DNA of 56,423 nt, from positions 1 to 56,423 of the IMG/VR virus record IMGVR_UViG_3300024344_000016; one strand, given 5' to 3'. Shown here one piece after another: positions 5,915 through 13,710 of this stretch. A program made the translations under genes and the position numbers. Source of the DNA: a virus. Numbering within the stretch: the stretch's first letter is position 1; every line of letters begins with the position of its first letter. Under the pieces are notes generated by a model. That model ran no database searches, had not been told where the DNA came from, and was given only the letters and a program-made list of their open reading frames with translations.

Positions 5915-7047
5915 AGAAGGCTATAATTTTCGGCGTCACGGGACAAGACGGGAGCTATTTAGCAGAGTCGCTTCTGAATAAAGGATATGACGTTATAGGC
6001 GTGACCAGAAGGGTTAGCGTTAACACCCTGTCCCGTATTGAGCATATCCTGCCTAAACTTACAATCGTAGAAGGCGACATCACCGATGGTTTTAATATTA
6101 GTAAAATTATCGAGGAACACAAGCCAGACGAGGTTTACAATTTGGCCGCACAATCTCATGTCGGCACCAGCTTCAAGCAGCCAAGTCTTACTTGGGACAT
6201 CACTGCGGGGGGAGTCCTAAATATCCTAGAGGCAATCAGATATAGTCCCAGAAAAGATGAGATCAGGTTTTATCAAGCCAGTTCTAGCGAGATGTTTGGA
6301 AAAAACTACACGCTTAGTGACAAGGTGATGTTGCTCAAGGGGGACTGTGTGGTGGTTGATTCGCCAACTTCCAATACCGTGGGATTGAAAAAATATCAAG
6401 ATGAAAACACCCCCTTTATCCCACAGAGTCCGTATGGTATCGCCAAGCTCGCTGCTCACCATTTAGTTAGAAATTACAGAGAGGGCTACGGTATTCATGG
6501 TAGCTGTGGAATACTGTTTAACCACGAGAGCGAGAGAAGAGGCGAAGGGTTTGTCACTAGGAAGATAACAAAATGGATTGGTGAATTTATGTATTGGTGG
6601 CAGGGGGGAGAACACGATCCTGACCGAACAAGTGACCCAGACTTTCTCTTGATCCAAGACCAAAAATTTCCAAAGCTCAGGCTGGGCAACCTAGATGCAA
6701 GACGAGACTGGGGACACGCGGCTGATTACGTAGAAGCCATGTGGATGATGCTACAGCAATCAGAACCAGATGATTACGTGGTTGCAACCGGTGAAACAAG
6801 ATCTGTAAGAGAATTTTTAGACGCGGCGTTTTCTATAGTCGGTGTAGACGATTGGTCTAATCTGGTCGTTATTGATCCAAAATTTTACAGAGCGGCAGAG
6901 GTGGACTATCTTTTGGGCGTACCCACCAAAGCTAATAACAAACTAGGATGGGAACCTAAGATAGACTTCAAAACACTAGCAGAAAGAATGGTGATTAGCG
7001 ATGTCCACAAGGCGGGATTACAGCGACCCAGTTTACAAGCAGTTTAG
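5911..7047 (+). CDS. gmd: GDP-mannose 4,6-dehydratase
   Basis: 378 residues; an extended short-chain dehydrogenase that converts GDP-mannose to GDP-4-keto-6-deoxymannose, the precursor of GDP-fucose, GDP-rhamnose and GDP-perosamine. Seen: FGVTGQDGSYLAE (NADP-binding loop), NLAAQSHV, catalytic ASSSEMFG, SPYGIAK (Tyr and Lys of YxxxK), NHESERRGEGFVTRKI and RLGNLDARRDWGHA. Two insertions set it apart from the E. coli enzyme: about 30 residues after SEMFG and about 25 before RLGN. The ribosome site AAGGAGAAGGA is strong. The fucosyltransferase-like gene at 46720 could use a derived sugar. Confidence 0.93.
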   Translation: MKKAIIFGVTGQDGSYLAESLLNKGYDVIGVTRRVSVNTLSRIEHILPKLTIVEGDITDGFNISKIIEEHKPDEVYNLAAQSHVGTSFKQPSLTWDITAGGVLNILEAIRYSPRKDEIRFYQASSSEMFGKNYTLSDKVMLLKGDCVVVDSPTSNTVGLKKYQDENTPFIPQSPYGIAKLAAHHLVRNYREGYGIHGSCGILFNHESERRGEGFVTRKITKWIGEFMYWWQGGEHDPDRTSDPDFLLIQDQKFPKLRLGNLDARRDWGHAADYVEAMWMMLQQSEPDDYVVATGETRSVREFLDAAFSIVGVDDWSNLVVIDPKFYRAAEVDYLLGVPTKANNKLGWEPKIDFKTLAERMVISDVHKAGLQRPSLQAV

Positions 7048-7276
7048 GCGTGAAGTCCTAAAGCGGGACAAACATACGTGTCAAATGTGTAATAAGAAGG
7101 GGAAACGTGTGCGTCTTAATGTACATCACATAATAAAGTGGAGTTCTGCTAGCACCTTGCGGTATGATGTTGATAACGGCATCACCCTTTGCAGGCAGTG
7201 TCACACAGATGTCACGGGTAAGGAACCACACTATATTTCGTATTTTTCAGAAAAGGTAAGGAGAAACAAGAAATGA
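7001..7276 (+). CDS. HNH endonuclease
   Basis: 91 residues with a compact HNH nuclease fold: two zinc knuckles (CQMC near residue 26 and CRQC near residue 67) around the metal site VHHIIKW, then DNGITLCRQCH. Small free HNH proteins beside terminases are common in long-tailed phages and in studied cases assist DNA packaging or cutting. It overlaps the end of gmd by 47 bases in another frame and the next gene by ATGA. A homing endonuclease role is the alternative. Confidence 0.85.
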   Translation: MSTRRDYSDPVYKQFRREVLKRDKHTCQMCNKKGKRVRLNVHHIIKWSSASTLRYDVDNGITLCRQCHTDVTGKEPHYISYFSEKVRRNKK

Positions 7277-7641
7277 ACTTTTGGAAAGCAGAGGATTCTC
7301 AACCTCAACCAGAACGCGACTGGTATGATATTTTAGACGAGGCAATCGCCAACCTTAAACCCGGTGAGCGAGTCGATCTTGCGTGTGAAGGGGAGTGGGT
7401 AGGGCCTTTTAACTATCTCTACTCCAACAGAGGGGTTTATCGAGATCAGCATCCAGATATTACAGCGACCCTCAAGGACGATATCATCACGCTCGTTAGG
7501 GCCGGTGTTCCAGCACCGCCGCCCCCAGAGCCAGTTCCCGCACCCCCAGAGCCAGCCCCAGAGCCAGCACCGATTGACGATGCGGTTGAGCCTGATGTTG
7601 TGGACGAAGACAGCGATGATGACGCTAATCCGATTGGCTAG
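7273..7641 (+). CDS. 122-residue protein with Pro/acidic tail
   Basis: Residues 1-78 form a small domain with several Trp and Tyr residues (for example WYDILDEAIANLKPGERVDL); no family is recognised. From about residue 79 the chain becomes a disordered Ala/Pro/Glu stretch with repeated PEPAP and PPEP units and ends in a very acidic DEDSDDDAN segment. The tail would be extended and flexible, as in linkers or DNA mimics. It overlaps the HNH gene by ATGA and is followed after three bases by the ERCC4 nuclease gene. Confidence 0.6.
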   Translation: MNFWKAEDSQPQPERDWYDILDEAIANLKPGERVDLACEGEWVGPFNYLYSNRGVYRDQHPDITATLKDDIITLVRAGVPAPPPPEPVPAPPEPAPEPAPIDDAVEPDVVDEDSDDDANPIG

Positions 7642-7644
7642 CAT

Positions 7645-8181
7645 GTGAATAACTATAAGGTCATAAAGGACACGCGAGAGCAAGACGGATGGTTTTTCTC
7701 TCCATACGACAAGTGCGACGGGATGGAGATAGATACGCTTCATACCGGAGATTATACCCTCAAGGGGTTTGAAGAGGTTGTATGTGTGGAGAGGAAGGCT
7801 TCCGTTTCGGAAATCGCTATGAACCTTGGGAGAAAGAAGAAGCCGTTTCAAGAAGAGATGGAGAGGATGAAGGACTTCCAGTTTTCCTTCCTCATATGCG
7901 AGTTCGATATGGAGGACATACTCAAGTATCCAGAGGGTTCTAGAGTTCCCCACAAGGCGAGGTCAAAAGTCCGTGTCACTGGAAAGTATCTATTAAAGTG
8001 TTTAATGGAGTTTCAAATTTGGTACGATACAAAGATTATATTTTGCGGGGACAAGAATAATGCGTTTTTGGTATGCAATAGTATATTCAAGAGGCTGAAC
8101 GAACTCTTTTATACGAGAGACAAAGATGACACAATCCAAACAACCGAAGTCAAAAGCAAAGAAAATAAGTCTGCCTTCTGA
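7645..8181 (+). CDS. ERCC4-type nuclease
   Basis: 178 residues, GTG start at 7645 (an in-frame ATG is absent and the preceding stop is three bases away). The N-terminal half fits the XPF/MUS81/ERCC4 nuclease domain: IKDTREQDGW, then LHTGDYTLKGFEEVVCVERK, where the acidic residues, GDY and ERK are the family catalytic core, followed by F-x2-E-x2-RM and a strand LICEF. Such proteins cut branched or flapped DNA. There is no HhH domain, as is usual for phage and archaeal minimal forms. It may resolve DNA before packaging. The end overlaps the next gene by 56 bases. Confidence 0.8.
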   Translation: MNNYKVIKDTREQDGWFFSPYDKCDGMEIDTLHTGDYTLKGFEEVVCVERKASVSEIAMNLGRKKKPFQEEMERMKDFQFSFLICEFDMEDILKYPEGSRVPHKARSKVRVTGKYLLKCLMEFQIWYDTKIIFCGDKNNAFLVCNSIFKRLNELFYTRDKDDTIQTTEVKSKENKSAF

Positions 8182-8506
8182 TGTCTATGTACTAGGGCAC
8201 CGTTACGTCATAGAGTCTATGTCAGAGTCCTTATACAAAGAAAGAGAAGCCTATGGAGACTGTTGCAATGAGCAAAAAAGAATTCGGATATACTGCGGTG
8301 TCCACGAGTCCCTTGTAAGAGACACGTTATATCACGAGATTCTACATGCCATGTGGGCACTTTGCTATCTTGCGGGGTGCGATGAAGAAAACACAGTGGC
8401 CCGTCTAGCTACGGCTTGGATAGGATTTTTAGATGACCCACGAAATAAAAAAATTAAGCAGATAATTACGGAAGGTTTTGATGGAAAAACGGAATCAAGC
8501 CCTTGA
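8126..8506 (+). CDS. HExxH metallopeptidase-like protein
   Basis: 126 residues. A zinc-protease signature HEILH stands in RDTLYHEILHAMWALCYLAG near residue 70, followed by helices. The basic start (QSKQPKSKAKK) suggests nucleic-acid contact. Small proteins of this shape near phage terminases are common but uncharacterised; SprT-like or ImmA-like proteases share the motif. Whether it cleaves anything cannot be told. It overlaps the ERCC4 gene (56 bases) and the terminase gene (26 bases). Confidence 0.6.
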   Translation: MTQSKQPKSKAKKISLPSDVYVLGHRYVIESMSESLYKEREAYGDCCNEQKRIRIYCGVHESLVRDTLYHEILHAMWALCYLAGCDEENTVARLATAWIGFLDDPRNKKIKQIITEGFDGKTESSP

Positions 8507-10457
8507 GGATGCTTGGCTAGGCATAGAGGTAGATGAGTCGTCGCTATTTAATCCTATGGATTTTGTGATGCAAGACTCTGACAACGAAGCTCTCCTAAAA
8601 AGGCTGGCGTGGCTACTAATGCGTCCCGAATACTTCTCGTTCGCCTGTAAGTACATACTTAATATAGAACTTTCTCCATTTCAATCTTTATTGCTACACG
8701 AGCTGTGGAATAGAAAATTTCCGATGCTCATCGGTAGTCGTGGTATGGGTAAGTCCTTCATGCTTTCAGTGTACCCTCTTCTACGGGCACTATTCATGCC
8801 ACGACGACAAATCATCATTGTTGGTGCCGCTTTTCGACAATCAAAAGTCCTCTTTGAGTACATGGACACCATTTGGAAAAATGCTCCTGTGCTTAGAGAC
8901 TTATGTGCAACGAACAGCGGGCCGAGGAGAGATGTGGACAGATGTGTGATGCATATTGGTCAAAGTCGTATCACTTGTCTGCCACTCGGTGACGGCAGTA
9001 AGATCAGAGGCCAGAGAGCCAACGACATTATTGCCGACGAATTTGCCTCTATACCCAGAGACATTTTTGAAAACGTTGTCGCTGGTTTCGCTGCCGTCGC
9101 CGCCTCTCCCATTGAAAAGGTCAAACAAAAGGCTAAAGAAAAACGTGCTGAGGAACTCGGAATACCCGTTAGCAAATCCAACGAAGAAAATACTATGGAT
9201 AAGTCAAACCAAATTATTCTTTCTGGAACGGCTTATTATGACTTTAATCACTTCGCTGAATACTGGAAGAGGTATCACGCGATTGTCTCCAGTGGTGGAA
9301 ATAAAATCAAATTACAAGAAGTTTTTGGCGGCTCTGTCCCATCTGATTTTGACTGGAGAGAATACTCTGTAATACGAATGCCCGTGGAAAAGCTGCCGGA
9401 TGGCTTTATGGATAGTGGTCAGGTGGCACGAGCTAAGGCTACAGTACATTCTGGTATATATAATATGGAATACGGAGCAATCTTTACAACGGACAGTCAG
9501 GGGTTTTTTAAGAGAAGCCTGCTGGAGTCTTGCACGACATCTCCCACTTCCCCCGTTGTGCTACCCTCTGGCGAGGTGTGGTTTGAGGCTTCTTTGCATG
9601 GTGAGACACAGAAGAGATATGTGTTTGGCGTTGATCCAGCTTCTGAAGTAGACAACTTCAGCATAGTGGTTCTAGAGGTTAATTCCGATCATCGCAAGGT
9701 GGTTCACTGTTGGACGACTACAAGACAGCAGCATAAAGACAAGCTCAAGTCTAAACTTGTTGACGAAGACGATTTCTACTCTTATTGTGCCAAGAAGATT
9801 CGTCAATTGATGAAAGTGTTCCCGTGTGTGGAGATTGCGATGGACGCTCAGGGTGGTGGTATCGCCGTTATGGAGGCTCTTCACGACAAAGACAAAATAG
9901 GCGAAGGAGAGCTGCCCATATGGCCGGTTATCGAAGATAAGCCTAAAGATACCGACGATCACGCTGGACTACATATGTTGAGGATGTGTCAGTTTGCCAG
10001 AGCAGATTGGCTGGCGGAAGCAAATCATGGACTAAGAAAAGACTTTGAAGACAAAATTGTTTTGTTTCCGTACTTCGACTCCGCGAGTCTCGGTATAGCA
10101 TTAGAGGCAGACAAGGCTGGTGGGCGAAATTACGACACACTTGAAGACTGTGTTATGGAGATAGAAGAGCTTAAAGACGAGCTATCAATGATTATCATGA
10201 CACAGACAACGACGGGTAGAGAAAAGTGGGATACCCCCGAAGTCAAAACGGGGGCCGGTCGAAAAAGTAGGTTACGCAAGGACCGCTACTCCTCTTTGAT
10301 TATGGCGAATATGTCTGCCAGACTTGCCTCGATAGAGCAGGAGATGCCGGATCATGCTTTTGGTGGTTTTGCAGAACACAACGCATCCATGTTTTCCAGC
10401 GACAAGCTTTACAATGGTCCAGCTTGGTTTACGGAAAAGACGGAGAACCTATACTAA
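8481..10457 (+). CDS. terL: terminase large subunit
   Basis: 658 residues from the ATG at 8481, with GGAAGG upstream; an in-frame TTG three bases earlier is not needed. This is the DNA-packaging motor ATPase and nuclease. Walker A is GSRGMGKS near residue 85 and Walker B is DIIADEF near residue 183. The C-terminal RNase H-like nuclease has FGVDPASEVDNFSIV near residue 382 and a second acidic strand IAMDAQGGG. A Ser/Thr-rich coupling segment follows Walker B. The length is typical. The stop overlaps the next start as TAATG. Confidence 0.93.
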   Translation: MEKRNQALEDAWLGIEVDESSLFNPMDFVMQDSDNEALLKRLAWLLMRPEYFSFACKYILNIELSPFQSLLLHELWNRKFPMLIGSRGMGKSFMLSVYPLLRALFMPRRQIIIVGAAFRQSKVLFEYMDTIWKNAPVLRDLCATNSGPRRDVDRCVMHIGQSRITCLPLGDGSKIRGQRANDIIADEFASIPRDIFENVVAGFAAVAASPIEKVKQKAKEKRAEELGIPVSKSNEENTMDKSNQIILSGTAYYDFNHFAEYWKRYHAIVSSGGNKIKLQEVFGGSVPSDFDWREYSVIRMPVEKLPDGFMDSGQVARAKATVHSGIYNMEYGAIFTTDSQGFFKRSLLESCTTSPTSPVVLPSGEVWFEASLHGETQKRYVFGVDPASEVDNFSIVVLEVNSDHRKVVHCWTTTRQQHKDKLKSKLVDEDDFYSYCAKKIRQLMKVFPCVEIAMDAQGGGIAVMEALHDKDKIGEGELPIWPVIEDKPKDTDDHAGLHMLRMCQFARADWLAEANHGLRKDFEDKIVLFPYFDSASLGIALEADKAGGRNYDTLEDCVMEIEELKDELSMIIMTQTTTGREKWDTPEVKTGAGRKSRLRKDRYSSLIMANMSARLASIEQEMPDHAFGGFAEHNASMFSSDKLYNGPAWFTEKTENLY

Positions 10458-11482
10458 TGATCAAGTTTGTAGTTCCACATCAGTGGGGCGGTGTGATTTC
10501 GTCGCTGAGGAACCTCAAATCTTATCACGACGATGTGGAAGTCATTTATCTAGAAAAATTTCTTGGGAACTTCTGGCGAGACCTTGCTTTTTGGAACTCT
10601 TATTCAGAACCCTTGGTTCTTTGCGGGGGCTGGGATAGTAGATATGACGATATCATAGAGCTATGCTCCTGTCCCATTTTTTCCTATTGGCATTCTACAA
10701 TTTATCAATCCGAACTTTCGTGGGGACATGATGTCAACAACGAAGTCGTTTATCCTCGCATAAAGTTTGCTGATAATTTTGCGGTTGAATTTTCGCAACT
10801 CATACACATAAAACAACTACTTGAAGACAATAAGATTTCTGGGGTTTTTGTACCGTCAGAAAAGATGTGCAAGCCACTTGAATTTACAGACCATCTTCCC
10901 AACACATTTAACTCAGAAGAAGTAGACTTCACCCCCCGCAAGAAGGTGCCGGACTCTGCGGGGTGTTTTTGTGCATACGATCCGAGAAAAAATATTTCTA
11001 CCCAATCGCTCGGAGCAATGTCTGCTGGCAAGACTCTTTATGTGCGGAAGGGGTTTCCTACAGAGTATCAGAAAATTCTTGACTGTCTAGGAGTTAATGT
11101 GAGACATGTGGCCCTTCCCTCGTCTCACAAAAGCATGACTGAGTATTGGTCGTTTTTGAGTTCTATGGAAGTTACCCTGCAAGTTACCTCTAGCGAATCT
11201 CTTAACTACGCTGTGTTAGAAAGTATATTTTGCGGAACTCCGCCTTTATTTAGTCCAGCGTGTTCGTTGTATAAGCTCGACAAAGAGTTCGATAGCTTTT
11301 GTTGTATTGAGGATATCGATAACCCAGAGGCTATATCTCGTAAAATAAACAGAATAACAAGAAACAGCTTGAACTACGAAAGAGCCATTATGTCAGGGAA
11401 AAGAGCTGCGGAAATCTACAGCACCAAGAGCAAGCCCCTTGCAGAGAAGGCTCTTCAGAAGATTAGGACGCTTTCGACATAA
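10457..11482 (+). CDS. GT-B glycosyltransferase-like protein
   Basis: 341 residues from the ATG at 10457, which shares its A with the terminase stop (TAATG); a TTG at 10424 would overlap the terminase and is rejected. The C-terminal half resembles GT4-type glycosyltransferases: VTSSESLNYAVLESIFCGTP fits the E-x7-E donor-binding block, and the N-terminus (VVPHQWGGVISSL) has the Gly-rich acceptor-side loop. It probably transfers a sugar to a virion protein or surface glycan. Its place between terminase and portal is unusual. Donor and acceptor are unknown. Confidence 0.65.
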   Translation: MIKFVVPHQWGGVISSLRNLKSYHDDVEVIYLEKFLGNFWRDLAFWNSYSEPLVLCGGWDSRYDDIIELCSCPIFSYWHSTIYQSELSWGHDVNNEVVYPRIKFADNFAVEFSQLIHIKQLLEDNKISGVFVPSEKMCKPLEFTDHLPNTFNSEEVDFTPRKKVPDSAGCFCAYDPRKNISTQSLGAMSAGKTLYVRKGFPTEYQKILDCLGVNVRHVALPSSHKSMTEYWSFLSSMEVTLQVTSSESLNYAVLESIFCGTPPLFSPACSLYKLDKEFDSFCCIEDIDNPEAISRKINRITRNSLNYERAIMSGKRAAEIYSTKSKPLAEKALQKIRTLST

Positions 11483-11484
11483 AT

Positions 11485-11500
11485 TGCGTATATCAATACG
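11485..11500 (+). promoter_or_regulatory. TGCGTATAT late-type motif
   Basis: TGCGTATATCAATACGA, 60 bases before the portal ATG. It is one base off the TGTGTATAT form and shares GTATAT...CAATACGA with the copy at 16838. Confidence 0.4.
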
Positions 11501-11544
11501 ATCAACAATACAATTGCCAATTCTATTGAGAGGAATCAACATAA

Positions 11545-13656
11545 ATGTCAGAACAACTTTTTCAGACTTGGGCTAGTGACGCAGAGAAGGGTAAAGTTTA
11601 CGACGCAAACACTCTAGAGGGCTACGATGGTGCAGTCTATCGTTCTGAGGCTCACTATGGATCTAGACGACAAACCTATATAGACGTTGAAACAAACAGA
11701 TCAGTGCGTCCCGGTTTCAACCGTTCTGACTATGATTCCTTTCGTCCCGGTGAGGCTGTTCCCACTAAGCAAAAACGCATTATGGGAATGTGTATGAACG
11801 CCTACGACACGGTTGGTATCATCCGAAATGTTGTTGATCTAATGAGTGATTTTGCTAGTCAGGGACTTGTTCTTGTACACCCCAATAAAACGATAGAAAA
11901 ATTTTATCGCAAGTGGTTTAGTCAGGTCAATGGTGTAGATAGGTCTGAAAGATTTTTAAACTATCTATACAGAACCGGTAATGTTGTTGTAAAAAGACGA
12001 ACGGCCAAGCTAGATAAAAACAAGGAAGCGGAACTTAGGCGTGCCGCTGGTGCAGACATTCTTATTCAAAAGATGAAGGTCAAAAAGAGAGAAGTGCCGT
12101 GGGTGTATGACTTTTTGAATCCTGTTGCGATAGACGTTGTGGATCATGGAATGTTGGCCCTTGGAAAGCCTGAGTTTTACCTGAATATTTCCAAGCACAC
12201 CTACCAGTCGTTGTTAAGGACTTCCACCAACAATCAAAACGCTTTTAAAACACTGCCTAGAGACCTTCAGAAAAGAATCAACGCCGGTGATCGTAAGATT
12301 CCCTTAGATCCCGACAGCACCTTCTTTTATCACTACAAAAAAGACGACTGGCTCCTCTGGGCCAACCCGATGATATACGCCATACTTGACGACATAAACA
12401 TGTTGGAAAAAATGAAACTTGCGGATCTGGCGGCTTTAGACGGGGCGATCTCTAGCGTGAGACTATGGACGCTTGGCGACTTTGATCAAAAGATTGTGCC
12501 GACCAAGGCGGGCTTAAACAAGGTCAGAGACATCTTGGCAAGCAACGTCGGGGGAGGTACTATGGACTTGGTGTGGGGACCAGAACTTAACTTCACAGAA
12601 AGCCAGTCTCAAGTCTATAGGTTCTTAGGCTCTGAGAAGTACCAACCCGTTTTGACGAGCATTTATGCTGGTTTAGGCATTCCTCCCACACTCACTGGCA
12701 CAGCGGGGGCTAGTGGCGGCTATACAAATAATTACGTCTCTCTCAAGACTCTGATAGAAAGGCTTGAATACGGCAGAGAGGTGCTTTCACAATTCTGGCG
12801 TCAAGAGATAGAGTATGTGAGAAAGGCGATGGGCTTTAGATTCCCCGCCGAGATTCATTTTGATTCTATTGTGTTGTCTGACGAGGCCGCCCAAAAGAAT
12901 CTTCTTATCCAGCTTGCGGACAGGGATATTATATCTCAAGAGACTCTCCTTGAAAGATTCCGAGAAATTCCCGGTATCGAAAGAGTTCGTGTTCGTAGGG
13001 AGGGTCGAGAAAGAAAGAATGATACCTCGGCACCGAGAAAGGCCGGTCCATACCATAATCCTCAACATAAAGAGGATATGGTTAAGATCGGTGTTACTAA
13101 GGATGTTGTTGACACTGAGGAATACTTTGACCAGATTGACATTCCTTACAAAGAGATAGAGGAGCCTGTGGTACAAGAGGCACCTGTTGATGAGAAAGAC
13201 AACAATCGTCCCGAGCCAGTGAATGATAATGGTCGACCACCATTCTCTAAGGATGAAAAAGAAAGAAAGAAAAAGCGTGTTCTTCCACGCAGCGGAGACC
13301 CAACAACCGCGACGTTATGGGCGATACAGGCACAGACAAAGATATCCGATGTCATGACGCCGATAGCCTGTTCTCATTTTAAGAAGAAAGACGCTAGAGC
13401 CTTAAGTAAGGGAGAGGTTGACGAACTGGAATACCTGAAGCTCTGTATCTTAACCGGAATGAAACCGTTCGTTGAGGTTACACCAGATCTGGTTAAACAA
13501 ATTGTTGAACAGGGAACTAAACCCAGCAAAACATTTAATTCTGTGGTAAAGGATAGGGTTGGTGGCTTTTTATCTATCAACAAAAGAAAACCCAATACGT
13601 CTGAATTAAGACATATTTACGCTTCTGTCTATGCCGAAATATCCTGTTTTGGGTAA
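11545..13656 (+). CDS. portal protein
   Basis: 703 residues. It follows the terminase and precedes the protease, as expected for the portal, the ring of 12 subunits at the capsid vertex through which DNA passes. Recognisable features are an early helix pair (VGIIRNVVDLMSDFASQGLV), a wing region, a Gly-rich TAGASGGYTNNYVSLKTLI segment that fits the stem and crown region of portals, and a charged end. Residues about 490-580 are Pro- and Lys-rich and probably disordered, and a C-terminal domain of about 120 residues is extra compared with short portals. The SD is AGAGGA. Confidence 0.85.
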   Translation: MSEQLFQTWASDAEKGKVYDANTLEGYDGAVYRSEAHYGSRRQTYIDVETNRSVRPGFNRSDYDSFRPGEAVPTKQKRIMGMCMNAYDTVGIIRNVVDLMSDFASQGLVLVHPNKTIEKFYRKWFSQVNGVDRSERFLNYLYRTGNVVVKRRTAKLDKNKEAELRRAAGADILIQKMKVKKREVPWVYDFLNPVAIDVVDHGMLALGKPEFYLNISKHTYQSLLRTSTNNQNAFKTLPRDLQKRINAGDRKIPLDPDSTFFYHYKKDDWLLWANPMIYAILDDINMLEKMKLADLAALDGAISSVRLWTLGDFDQKIVPTKAGLNKVRDILASNVGGGTMDLVWGPELNFTESQSQVYRFLGSEKYQPVLTSIYAGLGIPPTLTGTAGASGGYTNNYVSLKTLIERLEYGREVLSQFWRQEIEYVRKAMGFRFPAEIHFDSIVLSDEAAQKNLLIQLADRDIISQETLLERFREIPGIERVRVRREGRERKNDTSAPRKAGPYHNPQHKEDMVKIGVTKDVVDTEEYFDQIDIPYKEIEEPVVQEAPVDEKDNNRPEPVNDNGRPPFSKDEKERKKKRVLPRSGDPTTATLWAIQAQTKISDVMTPIACSHFKKKDARALSKGEVDELEYLKLCILTGMKPFVEVTPDLVKQIVEQGTKPSKTFNSVVKDRVGGFLSINKRKPNTSELRHIYASVYAEISCFG

Positions 13657-13680
13657 GTTTTATCCTTCTATTTGCTTTTT

Positions 13681-13690
13681 TGTGTATTAT
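13681..13690 (+). promoter_or_regulatory. TGTGTAT late-type motif
   Basis: TGTGTATTAT after a T-run, 30 bases before the ATG at 13711. This is the closest of the set to its start codon, which would give a very short leader. Confidence 0.4.
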
Positions 13691-13710
13691 CCGTTGGAGG
13701 GGTATGTAAT

